Shown: one piece after another, positions 10,383-21,274 of the stretch | Position numbering within the stretch: the first letter of the stretch is position 1 | How the letters are laid out: each line of letters begins with the position of its first letter | From: Bondarzewia mesenterica | Taxonomy: Eukaryota; Basidiomycota; Agaricomycetes; Russulales; Bondarzewiaceae | Length of the DNA: 28,532 nt | Assembly: GCA_004802705.1 (NCBI GenBank) | Contig: SGPL01000432.1 | Location: 1 to 28,532, forward strand | Direction: 5' to 3' | Made by a program: the position numbers and the translations under genes | The notes under the pieces: generated by a model | What the model was told of the DNA's origin: nothing | The model's database searches: none | The model's input: only the letters and a program-made list of their open reading frames with translations

Positions 10383-11504
10383 ATGGTGAGTGCTTTTGTA
10401 TTATGCGAGTTAATGTCACTGAAATCAATCCTGTAGGCAAGAAGATACGATAGTAAGTGTGTAGACGATGCTCAACAGGATGATAGTTATTGACGTTGGA
10501 TCAAGGTCGCACCACCATTTTCTCGCCGGAAGGTGTGTACATAGAGCTGATAATTCAATCTTTTACTCATTGCTTGATGTTTCTAGGCCGGCTTTATCAA
10601 AGTGAGCCATTCCCGTCTTGTTCTACATGTACACTGTGCTGAGAATCGTTCAAGTCGAATATGCCATGGAGGCCATCTCACACGCAGGGACAGTACTAGG
10701 TGTACTTGCTACGGATGGTGTCGTTCTTGCTGCGGAGAAGAAGGTAACAGGGAAGCTTCTGGATCTGTCAGCTGCGAAAGAGGGTGGATATGGCGGGAGC
10801 GGTGAGAAGATCTTCCTCCTCAACTCGTACGTTCCTTCGTCATCACACTGGCATTTCCTCTCTAATGATTGAATGTGAAAACAATAGAAATGTTATTGGC
10901 GGACTTGCAGGAATTACCGCCGATGCAAACTCCCTCGTGAATTATGCACGAACAGCCGCCCAACGGCACCTTTTCAGCTACAATGAGGATATCCCCGTCG
11001 AATTGCTCGCTCAGCGACTCTGCGATCTAAAACAGGGCTACACACAATACGGTGGACTCCGACCTTTCGGTGTATCCCTTCTGTATGCTGGCTACGACAA
11101 GCACTACCAATTCCAACTCTATCACTCCGATCCATCAGGTAATTACTCTGGGTGGAAGGCGACGTGTATAGGTGCAAACAATGGCACGGCACAAAGTCTT
11201 TTGAAGCAGGAGTACAAGGATGATATCACGGTGGAGGATGCGATTGGATTGGTGATGCGGACGATGAGCAAGACGATGGACAGCACGACACTGGGGAGCG
11301 AGAAGCGTACGTCCTCCCACTTGAATTTGGTCTCCATATCCTTACAAAGATATAAATCGCATAGTGGAGTTTGCGACGCTGACCCTGGATCCGACAACGA
11401 AGGAGCCAAAGGCGAAGATCTACAGACCGGTAGAGATAGATGTGTTATTGCAGAAGCACGGCCTTGGGAAGAAGGACGAGGATACGGAGATGAAGACTGC
11501 GTAG
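10383..11504 (+). CDS. PRE9: 20S proteasome subunit alpha type-4 (yeast alpha-3, Pre9)
   Basis: This is a structural alpha-ring subunit of the 20S proteasome core, the gate and docking surface for regulatory particles. Seven exons (10383-10385, 10437-10452, 10506-10532, 10587-10601, 10655-10826, 10888-11306, 11365-11504) give 263 aa, the normal size. The N-terminus assembles to [20 protein letters not shown] followed by [13 protein letters not shown], the alpha-subunit signature. Ile replaces the usual Val because exon 4 ends in CAAA and exon 5 begins TC. Further landmarks are [40 protein letters not shown] and [13 protein letters not shown], then [20 protein letters not shown]. There is a Lys/Asp/Glu-rich tail. 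The [17 protein letters not shown] start and overall match point to alpha-3 rather than another alpha subunit. The 5' end is split into four micro-exons, the first being the ATG alone. The gene converges on the copper transporter, 178 bp between stops. Confidence 0.95.
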
Positions 11505-11682
11505 AAGCTTTTCGGTGTACTTGTAAAACTGGAGTTTTGCTTTCGGTATGAGCAGAGATGTAATTGTGAGCACAGCTGGTACAGAACAAGGCAACATCAC
11601 AGAAACGGGGTAGTAAACCGTACACGACATGATTATGGTATCCCCAAAGGGACTCTAAATGCAGAAGTAGATGCACAATAGA

Positions 11683-12455
11683 TCAGTGGCACGCCATACC
11701 CTTCCCGCCCACGCCACCGGCGAGCACGCTGTCGACATCCATTTGGGCACCGAAGACGTAGTGCCCAAGGCTGGCCCCGACGACGACGGCCAGGATCAAG
11801 TATGCCTGTTGGTTAGTGGCCATCATCGTGGGGATCAGTTTCAGCGGTGGAATGTGGTGAAAAGCGCACGTTGTAAGTCATGAAGACCAGCATCAAAAAG
11901 AACGACAAAAACACCGATGTACCATAGAGGCTGGCACGGAGTGCGCGAGGAAGAAGTGGAACAGGCGTACTGCAAGAGCAGTCTGTCAGTTGACTCGTCA
12001 CAACGAAAGGGATAATCAAACGCGCTAACCCATTGCCCACGGCCTTACGAGTACGCCCAGACAACAGACCCGCTTCTTCAACTTCCGGTCCTGATAGTTC
12101 AGGACTGTTCCTTCCACTTACCGTGCCCCTATCTCTACCCTTGCCTCTGGATAGTGCCAGCGCGATCCTCTGATCTACAGAGCGCTGGTAGACCCGGAGC
12201 CATTCGTAACCAATGGACATAAGGACGATGGCAATGAAGGACAGGACAAAGGTAAACTTGGAGGAGATGTGCCATTCACGGAACACAACGCAGGTGTCTA
12301 TGATTTGGGTATTCCTGCGTGACAAACAACAGACATGAGAGGAGGATAGGTCGGAGAATTGAGGAGAGAATGTACCAGAGCATATTCATCGAACACGTAG
12401 GCCCCATGTCCGTATCTCCGTGTCCGCTATGTCCACCATGTCCACCGTGGTCCAT
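11683..12455 (-). CDS. Ctr-family copper transporter
   Basis: This is a high-affinity Cu(I) channel of the plasma membrane or vacuole, working as a trimer of three-helix subunits. Four exons (12455-12376, 12314-12030, 11969-11870, 11805-11683) give 195 aa. The extracytosolic N-terminus is short and His/Gly-rich (MDHGGHGGHSGHGDTDMG) followed by CSMNMLWN, the typical Met-containing segment before TM1. TM1 is FTFVLSFIAIVLMSIGYEWL. A cytosolic loop of about 75 residues is rich in Arg, Ser and Gly. TM2 contains the copper-relay MxxxM motif (MLVFM) and TM3 contains GxxxG (GASLG). Both diagnostic motifs are therefore intact. The C-terminus ends in Cys-His (GMACH), resembling the copper-handing tails of Ctr1. 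The few N-terminal Met motifs and small size fit either a Ctr2-type vacuolar or a Ctr1-type protein; I cannot decide. I found no convincing Mac1/Cuf1-type element upstream. Confidence 0.93.
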
Positions 12456-13680
12456 TTCTCTACTGATTCTGAAGGGCTTGAAGGTAGAAAGGGGATGTTG
12501 TCTCGCACGAGATGCGGGAGATACTTGCTGAAAGCACAGTTGTGGGAATTGCGCAGCCTAGACTGGATCAACATCTCGATCATGCATCTTATCTTATCTG
12601 TTCTCTGTGACTGTGACAGACCAGTGACAGCTGATAATTCTTTCTCTTGCAGCCTACCAGCCGCTTCAAGTCAGACAGGAGGATCCTGAGGCACGAATGT
12701 TGACGAGTGGCTACTCTGCCTTTGGGAGACTAGCTTCAAGCTTTTCCCTACTTGTGTACACCGTAGACGTCTATGTTCCCCGCGCAAGTAATCGCCTCGA
12801 GAACTTTTGAACGGCCTACCACCAGTGCAAACTGATATCAAGTGCCAAGGCCTATACGCTGTATCCGAGCTCGTGTTTATTTCTGTAAGTACTTTATTGG
12901 ACAGCTGGGCTAGACGACTCATTTTTTCTGATCCAGTCGACGGGTCATCGCTGGCTTACAGGGAGCCTTGCCCACGTGTTTGTGTCTTCACAGTGCGAGA
13001 GGAGCACGAGCCTTCGGTCGTTCCGACTCGGCGTTCGATGGTGTTGAATTTACGCATGTCACATTGAACCTCTGGTGGTCACTTTGACTCCGAGTGCACG
13101 GGCCCATCCTTGCGCACACTGGACATGTGGACCCCAAAATCAACCCTCCTTTCCGTTTCACTGCTCTCTGAAGCCACAGTGTCTCCCCTTTCAGACTTAG
13201 GTTATCGAAATGCTCCAAACATAGGTACTTGCTCCGAAGCAATCAGGGACGTTTCATTTATTCTTTGACTAGAAGAGTAAATCTGACTACGTTGAGTGTT
13301 TGACTGTTGAACGTCGAGTGGTCGGGGTCTTTTTGTGCACTATGTGTATCGACTGTCGAGCACCTCGGTAGGTTCCGCGCTGTTTCTCGATCAGGGTCTC
13401 TACGGATACACGACGAAATGGTACTGAATAGAGTGCTTACAAGGTGACCGGGACCACTGTCGGCTTTGGACAAAAACTCAACTGGCTTCCGCAGAGCAGT
13501 TCTAAAGACCGATGACATTCGACATCTCGCGTTTGTACCTCGTAGGGTAAGGCACGCCCCCCCTCCCTCCCCCCCAGACCTTCGTATAAGAGGATGGACT
13601 CCTCAACCTCGGGGGATTGTTTAATTGCATTATCGTTGTCGCAATTTAATATCCCCATAAGAATCAGCTGAGTGTCCAAG
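12456..13680. other. 1.2-kb divergent intergenic region, no gene recognised
   Basis: The region separates the copper transporter (-) from the F-box/LRR-type gene (+), so it should hold both promoters. All open frames are short and unrecognisable. Its one striking element is the C7-T-C3-T-C7 tract at 13557-13575. No tRNA internal promoter boxes were seen. Confidence 0.5.
13557..13575 (-). other. Potential G-quadruplex tract
   Basis: The plus strand reads C7-T-C3-T-C7, so the minus strand is G7-A-G3-A-G7. This allows four or more G3 runs with one-base loops, the most stable quadruplex class. It lies about 105 nt upstream of the predicted ATG of the F-box/LRR-type gene. Confidence 0.5.
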
Positions 13681-15623
13681 ATGCCGATTTGCAGGTCTGT
13701 CCCTTCATTCTGCCATGCTCCGTTTCGAGAACGTTACTGATAGTGCGTAGTGACCTGCAGTGGGCCAGTGTTGCCCGAAATGAAATTTCCCATTTTGACA
13801 GCCTATCATTTCGCACCCTGAACGCAAACGCACGCGCTCGTACGCTCTTCGAGCTGGAGAACGATCTCGCTGACCTCCATCATACAACATGCGCTCTCCG
13901 TCGGCGGCGCAACCTCCTTGTCCCCATCTCGCGTCTCCCATCCGAAATTCTCTCGTACATTTTCGCCTTCGTTGCCGCGCAGTCCTCACCCCGTCCCCGC
14001 ACCATATTGAATCCACCGCACATCGGCGCGCCAGGCTCGTTGGGCTGGATAGTCCTCACGCATGTATGTCAGAATTGGCGTGATATTGCGCTGGATAATC
14101 CAGGGCTGTGGGCGAACTGTGTGTGCGCTCTCCCCGCAGCGACTGCCGAAATGCTCGCACGTTCCCGAAAGGCGCCTATCATTGTAACACATAATCTGGG
14201 ATGGTACCGATCGAAGACTAGGGCCCTTAAATCAGTAGAATTGGCGTTGACGCAGATCTCGCGCGTAAAGGTGATAAACCTCAGCGTGGACCATCGCAAC
14301 CTCGACATCCTGACGGGCGGTCTCGTCACGACTCCCGCTCCGCAGCTCGAGTCCATCGAAATTTCTCTGTCGGGAGACGTTCGTCTCAGCTTTCTGTTCC
14401 AACTGGCTTCGTTGCCACCAGACATATTCGCTGGCGTGACGCCTCGCCTGCGCCGTATTTCACTGGAGAACTGCACAATCCAATGGACGAGCGGAATCCT
14501 CTCGAACCTAATATACATTGAGATCAAGCTGCATGCGTTCTCTGTCCCGGAGATGGTACTACCAACAGCTGAGCAGGTGTTGAACGTTCTTCGACGATGC
14601 CCAACTCTACGGGAACTCGTGCTCATCGACACATTGCCTGACCACCCGGATCCCATCACCTTCTCACAAACAGCCGGGAAGCTCGTGGGTCTCCCATGCC
14701 TCGAGCGTCTGGTACTATCGGACAAGGCGCTCAGCTGCGCTGACCTCCTACAAAATCTTTCTACACCCCACAGCGCAGCTCTGGAATTATCGTGCACATC
14801 TCTAGGGTCCTCGGCAGAATGCCTTTCTATCCTTCTCCCCTTTATCCGACCTCACACTCAGACGCTTCAAAAGATCTCAGTTGGCACAGGCACATCATGC
14901 CTACAATTGTGTGGTTATTCCACCTCAACGTCCGATAGATTTTGTTTTGAACCGTGTAGAGCGGATGACCCGGATACGCGACAAAAACTAGCGCTATCTT
15001 TCCTCTTCACGAACATGTATCCTTTGGCTAACCTGGGCAAGATCTGCTCCGGTTTAGGTCTTGGAGAAGTACGTGTGCTCGAGCTCGAGGCGGAGGTTGT
15101 GGAAAGATATACGTTCGACGCAGGTGAATGGAAAGGTATTTTTAGACTCATGCCGCTGCTGAGTGAGGTCACCGTGAGGGGGTCGACGGCGCACGACGTG
15201 CTGCAGGCTCTCACCACGTCCGCGGGAATGTGTTTGAGGACCTTGAGGTTGAGGGGGGTTAACTTCTATTGCCAGACGGATGATGGCGACGGCCGACGAC
15301 CCTTGTTGGATGCGTGCGTTGCATTTCTCGAGGCCGAGGGACGAGCGGTGGAGCTGAGAATAGAAATGTGCACGATCCGTCACGAATCAATCGTCCGGCT
15401 GAGAGACCATTCGATCAGTGCTAAGATCGTGTGGGATGGCAAGGAGGATGGGATCGCGTTGTTGGAACAGGCAATCAAGGGATCCGAGTGTTTGAAGGGA
15501 CGTGATAAGACTGACTACGAGCGTGACTATTATGAGGACACCGACGCTGAGTATGCTGAAGAGGATGAAGACGATTCGGAGGAGGAAGATGTCGGCGAAT
15601 CTGTATTAGGGAAGTTCTATTGA
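13681..15623 (+). CDS. F-box-like protein with leucine-rich body
   Basis: This is a large open frame with an F-box-like core: LLVPISRLPSEILSYIFAFV, then VLTHVCQNWRDIALDNPGLW, the pattern of a very large mushroom family. It is preceded by a helical TLFELENDLADLHH segment. The body has irregular leucine-rich repeats (for example PQLESIEISLS, TPRLRRISLENC, CPTLRELVLIDTLP, LPCLERLVLSD). The C-terminus is strongly acidic (a D/E/Y-rich stretch over the last 40 residues). Role: probable SCF ubiquitin-ligase adaptor with LRR substrate binding; target unknown. The main frame opens with TTG and has no ATG for more than 150 codons, so an upstream exon is needed. I propose ATG at 13681 (context aagATGcc), exon 13681-13694, a 107-nt intron, then exon 13802-15623. 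This yields MPICSLSFRTLNANARART in frame, 611 aa. The start is the weak part of the model. Poly(A)-like AATAAA lies at 15776-15781. Confidence 0.8.
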
Positions 15624-15934
15624 TTGCGGGTCATACATGGTCTACGAATCTGTCTGCCATTTTCTGTGGTCACATATTGAGCTGCTGCGTTATTTTTCTC
15701 GAAGCTATGTCGCAGGTGATGAATATGAATATTGCAGTGAGACTCGGTCTTGACGAACGCGCTAGTAGGAAAACAAATAAAGCTCAGATTCGGGCGCTCG
15801 TAGCGTCGACAGGAAGTCTGAGGTGCACGAATGAGAAATAAACTCTTTAGGTACCATAAATTTTTAGGGTAGGTTTCTGAGATGAAGAAACATATACAAG
15901 ACATAAAAGACGAACAAGACGCTCAATTATGATA
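15624..15934. other. Convergent 3' region
   Basis: The 311 bp between the stops of the F-box-like gene (+) and the coiled-coil gene (-) hold no gene. Two AATAAA hexamers on the plus strand (15776-15781, 15837-15842) are plausible poly(A) signals for the F-box-like gene. Confidence 0.5.
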
Positions 15935-18353
15935 TCAACGCCTGGAGCGCAGTGAATACGTCCCGACAGGCAGAGAAGCTGGTATGTCGCTTAACGGACT
16001 GAGCTCGTCTTCACCCAAATCTTCCTGTTCCAGCCGCGATCGAGGCCGCGGTGCGGATGCACGCCGAGTAGCATCTGTGCCTTTCGTCATTTGTCCATTC
16101 GTACTCGCCGTTGCCTTACTGCCATTACCCTTCGCATCATAGACGGCAAATTTCTCTGACATATCCCTCTGGAAGTCCTCATCATATCCAGAGGGACGCA
16201 GCATCAAGACATTCAATATCTAGTACAAAGAACGGGATCCTAGTTAGTATGCCATGCGGTTCAACGATACCAGTAGTATATACTGACCTCCTCGCCTCGG
16301 TCCATAGCTTTCAGTACATCAGTCTCAGTCAGATAACTCATTGAGGGCCTTGTCTCAGCTTGTATGGCTTCGTCCGATATTTCGCGGCGCTTCTTGCGCA
16401 ATGAAATCCGTGCACGCATATTGGTATAGCATGGCCACTGTTTGGCCTTGAGAATGGCGTCAGCCCACTCTCTTCGTGTCTGTGAAAACGATGAAGATGA
16501 ATGATAAACCATGAATTTTATGTGAGCAGACAGGGAAGCAAAGAGGGGATACGAACCCGGTTCGGTAATGCCGCGAACTCCAGCGGTGTAAGGGGCTTGT
16601 CACTCTTCTCAATCACATAGTCTCCGGCGTAGATCCACAGCGCTTTGCTCTTAGCACGGAGGAAGACAGTCCACAATGGGTTCTCGAGTACCTCCAACCT
16701 ATTTGAAAGGATGGTCCCCGGCGCGCCTGGACAAGGAGGTAAGCCAGGATTCGGATCCCATTGCGGAAAGAGTGTTTGCCGCCTCTTGCCATGCGGATCA
16801 TTGCTCACGGAATGGGCTGATCCGATGAACGTCTGCTCGCGGTAACCATATGACTCGCACAGAAACTTGCGCGAGACAAAGCCGTCATATGAATCGGAAG
16901 CGTGAAACCCAGCGACTGAGTTGCAGGGAACCGCAATCGGCTTGTAGCACGCAATCCGATCTTCCACGGTGGAGGGGATGGAATAAGACTTGAATACATT
17001 CGCAAAAGCCTGTTTGCCAATTTGAATATTTCGCACCAGCTCTTGCGCAGACGAAGGTCCCGGTGTAGGGTTTGTGCCGGATGTACCAAGTAAAGGCATG
17101 TATATGGTACGCTTATCACTCCTGGTGGATCGAACACCTGTATCCTGATAAGAAACACATACTGTCTGCCTTGGCTCGAAGATAACGCGAAAGGAAATGA
17201 CATACAGATTCTCTCATGAAGGTGTTAGCAAGTTTGCGGCGCTTCGACAACGGTGAATCAGATGTTGGCATCTGGATTGCCGATTTTCTCTTGATTTTTA
17301 TAGTGAAAGGAGGAAGCTGTAAAAGAGAGAGAAGGGTATGCATAGTGGTGATGAGTGATTGCCGGCCAACACTGCAGATGGAATGAGAGTGGACGAACGC
17401 TTTGTGCCGTCGTCGCCGACTTCGAGTCATCATCTTCATCACCACTTGATATCTCGATGACCTCCGTCTCGTCGGTGGGCTGTGGTGAGATGATCTAACG
17501 TGAGCTTACAATCCTCTTTGAAATGGGGAGAATATAAAATGATTCTCACTGAGAGCTCGACCTGAACAGAGGCGTCCTTGCTTGAGCTGGTCCCAGAAAT
17601 GCCGATCCCCCGCGACCGCCCATTGCCTTGTGTCTGTTGCTGGAGGGACACTAGGGAAGCCTGAATCTGTAAATTATCCGCACGAAGGCGATTGATTTCG
17701 GCCTCCCTCTTCTCTTCCGAAGCCCTGAGTAGAGCCAATTGTTCTTGTGCGTCATTACGGGCTGCTCGTAGCGTGTTCAGCTCCTCCTCGGCGCGCAAGA
17801 TTATGGTCGACTTTTCCTCCCCCTCGCCCTTGGATGCATCCAGCTGACAGCACAGGTCCTCAGACTCCGCGCACAACCGAGCTATCTCAGCTCGTAATTT
17901 ATCCTCTGCGATGCTGCCTTCATCCAACCGAACCTTCATGGCATTGTGCTCCACATACAGGTCATCAATCCTAGATGTCTGCTCTTCCCCGTGAGCCTTA
18001 GAAACAGCAAGCTGTGATTCCAACGAGGCATTGGCCTCGCGAAGGGTGACAAGCTCCATCTGCTCCGCTTCATGATTGGTCTGTGGGCCCAGTGGGGTCT
18101 GCTCTGCTTGTTGTCTCCGCAACATTGTGACCTCAGCGACTTTAGCCCCTGCATCACGGCGGAAAGTATCGCGTTCTTGGCGGGTCTGTCGTAGATCATC
18201 TTCATAAGATTTCTTCAACGTGTCGTGACGCTCTTTTGAAAACTTGGCCTGTTGCTTCAGATCGTCGATCGTGCGGTAGGCATCTCGTAGCTTGTCATTT
18301 AGGGCGGAATGACTCGCCATAAGGTCTCCTATTGTATTTTGTGTGGACTCCAT
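15935..18353 (-). CDS. Coiled-coil protein with DUF6697-like C-terminal domain
   Basis: Six exons (18353-17550, 17479-17399, 17316-17206, 17144-16557, 16479-16288, 16219-15935) give 686 aa. Residues about 10-240 are a long coiled coil (charged heptads such as LNDKLRDAYRTIDDLKQQAK and ILRAEEELNTLRAARNDAQE). A Gly/Ser linker leads to VIEISSGDEDDD, which matches a SUMO-interacting motif. Next come basic patches KIKRK and SKRRK (possible nuclear localisation), then a folded region of about 260 residues: FVSRKFLCESYGYREQTF, FPQWDPNPGLPPCPGAPG, ALWIYAGDYVIEKSDKPLTP and TRREWADAILKAKQWPCY. This region resembles DUF6697, a domain known to me only from Agaricomycete proteins and without assigned function. 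The tail is Ser/Arg-rich and ends SLRSRR. Inference: a nuclear scaffold or chromatin-associated factor. The intron with donor gttcgt (17398-17317) is less certain than the others. The gene is divergent from the aldo/keto reductase, 458 bp apart. Confidence 0.8.
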
Positions 18354-18811
18354 TAAGAGCTTTTAGGATGACGTGTAACCTGTGCGCTGCAAAATCGTTA
18401 AGGAAAACCACGGTACTAATTCAGAGAGGAAATGTCTTGCCTAGTGAGTAGCAGTGGTAAGTAGTAGAGGAAGGTAAACGTATTTGTAGGAACGCGATAC
18501 CAGCAAGGATCGCGAAGCTGATGAATGATCTGTTCACGCCGCCTGCGTGCATTAGGGCTCGGCCAGCAAATGACAGAAATAATAGAATCGTACGTACAGC
18601 GTCGGCGTGTGGTCGTGAAGACATGGCCGGAATCAATATGTATGGCGTCAGCAATTACTAAAACCGGCCGTGTAGCACTCGACGTCATTACACATGCAAC
18701 ATCGACTGACCCACTTCATCTGCGCGCGAGGGGAAGACATCACATAAATAAAGGCAGGGTTTAGTAGAGTGCTCTCTCTCTCACAGCCCGCCCCACTCTC
18801 AGATCTCAATC
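18354..18811. promoter_or_regulatory. Divergent promoter region (coiled-coil gene / aldo-keto reductase)
   Basis: No gene is visible. On the reductase side there is an A+T box (ataaataaa, 18744-18752) and a CT-rich stretch (about 18770-18786) just upstream of the ATG, the usual layout of a fungal core promoter. Confidence 0.5.
18744..18752 (+). promoter_or_regulatory. Candidate TATA element of the aldo/keto reductase gene
   Basis: ATAAATAAA lies 60 nt upstream of the ATG at 18812 and is followed by a CT-rich probable initiation zone. Assigned by position and sequence only. Confidence 0.4.
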
Positions 18812-20761
18812 ATGGCCACGCCCTCTCGTATGCCCTACGGTGCGTCTCGTTCCTACGCTCACGTTCCCATTGGATTCATGTTCGTCAATGATGAACAGTT
18901 TGCCTCGGCAAGTCCGGACTTAAAGTGTCGAAGATCATCCTAGGATGCATGTCGTACGGCAGCCCAGAGTGGCAACCTTGGGTTTTGGGCGAGGAGGAGG
19001 GTATCAAGCAGATCAAGTTTGCGTGAGTTCTCGTTTTTTCTTTGCGTAGCGGTCGAGAAGGCCCTATCGACTCCTCTTGAGATTGACTCTAACTTGTTGG
19101 ATACGTTTGAAAGGTACGACGCGGGGATACAGTCATTCGATACTGCTAACGTGAGTCTGCTTCCGTATTGCTGACCCAGATCAAGGAAGAGGTTCGTGTT
19201 TGTTCTGACGTGAGCTGGGGCATCATACTAGGTTTACTCGAATGGTGTCTCCGAGGTGATACTTGGTAAGGCTATCAAGAAGCATAACCTCCCTCGCGAT
19301 GAGATTGTCGTCATGACCAAGGTTCTTACCTTCTTGCTTGCCGTTTAACCTCTCATACTAACTACCTGCGCGCTTTCATATTGATCTCATACTCTTCTCA
19401 TTCGTTGCACCCTCTTCCTGTCTCTGACGGTTACAGCTTTACGGTACCGTCTGCCGCACACCAGGGGAGCGTATTAACTCAACTGAACAAGCCTATGAAA
19501 ATCGATACGTCAATCAGCAAGGTCTCAGCCGGAAGCACATCTTTGACTCCGTCAAGCATAGTCTTGAGAGACTTCAATTGGATTATATCGACCTGTTGCA
19601 GTGTAAGCCTTCGTTATCCAAGCGTCTGACAATAGCAGTATATCTCGTATTCCTACAGGCCACAGGTTTGACTACGATACGCCTATCGAAGAGACGGTAA
19701 GTGGAAGATGTTGTTTTATTGGACTTTCAGGATAGACTCATGAATACTGAGCGCGTGCTCACGGTGGTTCTGGCTATAGATGCAAGCCCTTCATGACATT
19801 GTGAAGGCCGGTTGGGTGCGCTACATCGGTATGAGTTCCTGCTGGGCATGGCAATGTACGTGCTTTACATGGTTCTCCTGTTGACCAATTTTCTCAATGG
19901 CATACCACACTTGCAGTCCAACTCATGCAGAGTACGTCTCTCCGACCGCCGTTTTTCTTTGTATCAGAAATGATTTCTTACGACGTTCCCGTTGGCAGAC
20001 TATGCCATCTCGCACAACCTCACGCCGTTTATCTCGATGCAGAACCACTACAACGTTGTTTATCGCGAGGAAGAACGGGAGATGATGCCCATGCTCAAGC
20101 ATTTCGGCGTCGGGTCGATTCCGTGGTCGCCTCTTGCTCGTGGGGCCACAACTCGCCCTCTTTCAGAGAGGACCCGCAGGGCCGACAATGACCTGTCCGT
20201 GCCACTTTGTTCCTGTTTTTTGCGCGTAGTTGACTCACATGCTTTGTGCTCTTCTCAGTTGGCACGATACATACCTGAAAGAGGGCGGCTCGAGAGAGAT
20301 TGTCAACCGGTGGGCTTTTCCTTACTATGCCATTCAGAAGTACAGCATTATGACAATTTGGGGATATCAATGTAGCATTGAAGTGCTGGCTAGGAAATAC
20401 AAAGTCAGCATGGCACAAGTCTCGTTGGCTTGGGTATTGAGCAAAGACAGTAAGTACACCTTCAAAGTTGATGCGTTTTTGTCATGTGAACTTTCTGCGT
20501 GAATTTAGCTGTGACTGCGCCGATTATCGGGACAACGTCCTTGGACAAGTTGAAGGATCTGTTGGGTGCGTAATATCTATTGGCTGTTCATGATTGGTCA
20601 TTCTGTTCTCTCCAATCTCATCTTCCCCCCTTCCATCTTTGCGTCGGGCCTCATCGATGCTTGTCGCTCTTTCAGGTGCGTTGGATTTGAAGCTCACCGA
20701 AGAAGAACTCAAGAGCCTCGAGGAGCCGTACAAGCCCATGGCGATCATCGGACACACCTAA
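18812..20761 (+). CDS. Aldo/keto reductase (aryl-alcohol-dehydrogenase-like)
   Basis: This is a cytosolic NADPH-dependent carbonyl reductase of the AKR superfamily. Thirteen exons (first 18812-18839, last 20676-20761) give 345 aa, the usual length. The catalytic tetrad is complete: Asp and Tyr in FDTANVYSNG, Lys in VVMTKLYG, His in LLQCHRFDYDTP. Other landmarks are LGKSGLKVSKIILGCMSYG at the start, YIGMSSCWAWQ, WSPLARGATTRP, and the C-terminal cofactor region APIIGTTSLDKLKDLLGAL with a GHT end. Fungal relatives reduce aryl aldehydes or polyketide intermediates; the substrate here is unknown. Exon 8 is only 15 nt (19917-19931). The residue before LGKSG is Cys (VCLGKSG), where Arg is common. 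The last intron begins and its following exon begins with the same gtgcgt. The neighbouring GST lies downstream in the same direction, which could suggest a detoxification pair, but 1.1 kb separates them and no clustering signal is seen. Confidence 0.93.
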
Positions 20762-21274
20762 ATCCTCGTCTTCGTCTCCGCGCATGGTTGCTACCGTTAG
20801 GTCGGAGCGAAGTGTATGGCGAAGGAGTGCGAAAACGTGTAGGATGTGATACGGGTTTGAGCCTGAAGAGAAAAACTGTACGATAGTTATGTGAGTGACA
20901 ACTGACGAATGTGTTTGCCGTCTGAGTATTTGTCAGGGCGTTTCCGTTCATCATTTGTGATGATCCAGCCGGCTTTACAGTAAGGCCATGAGTACTTGAG
21001 TTGTAAGGCAGTCAAGTCACTACTATCCACAAGCGCTATGCTATGTTTTTTTTGTAAGGTTCCTGTTGGCATCAGCAACTCGTCACCTGGTATGCGAGCG
21101 AACGTGGCAGGTGAGCTATCTCCTTGCAGAGGTTACTGCTATAATTAGAATCGAAGCGCATATTGGAACGACCTCCGTGAACCAGTGACTTCTCATGCGT
21201 GCCGCTCGTCTTTCATTCCAACAACTTCCGCGGTAACGTGGTTTGGCTTCTGGAGGTCTTGCGGGACGCCGCTG

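Noticed and set aside
11143..11676. Minus-strand open frame over the proteasome gene
   Set aside because: It is antisense to clearly conserved alpha-3 exons and spans the 3' UTR; no family features.
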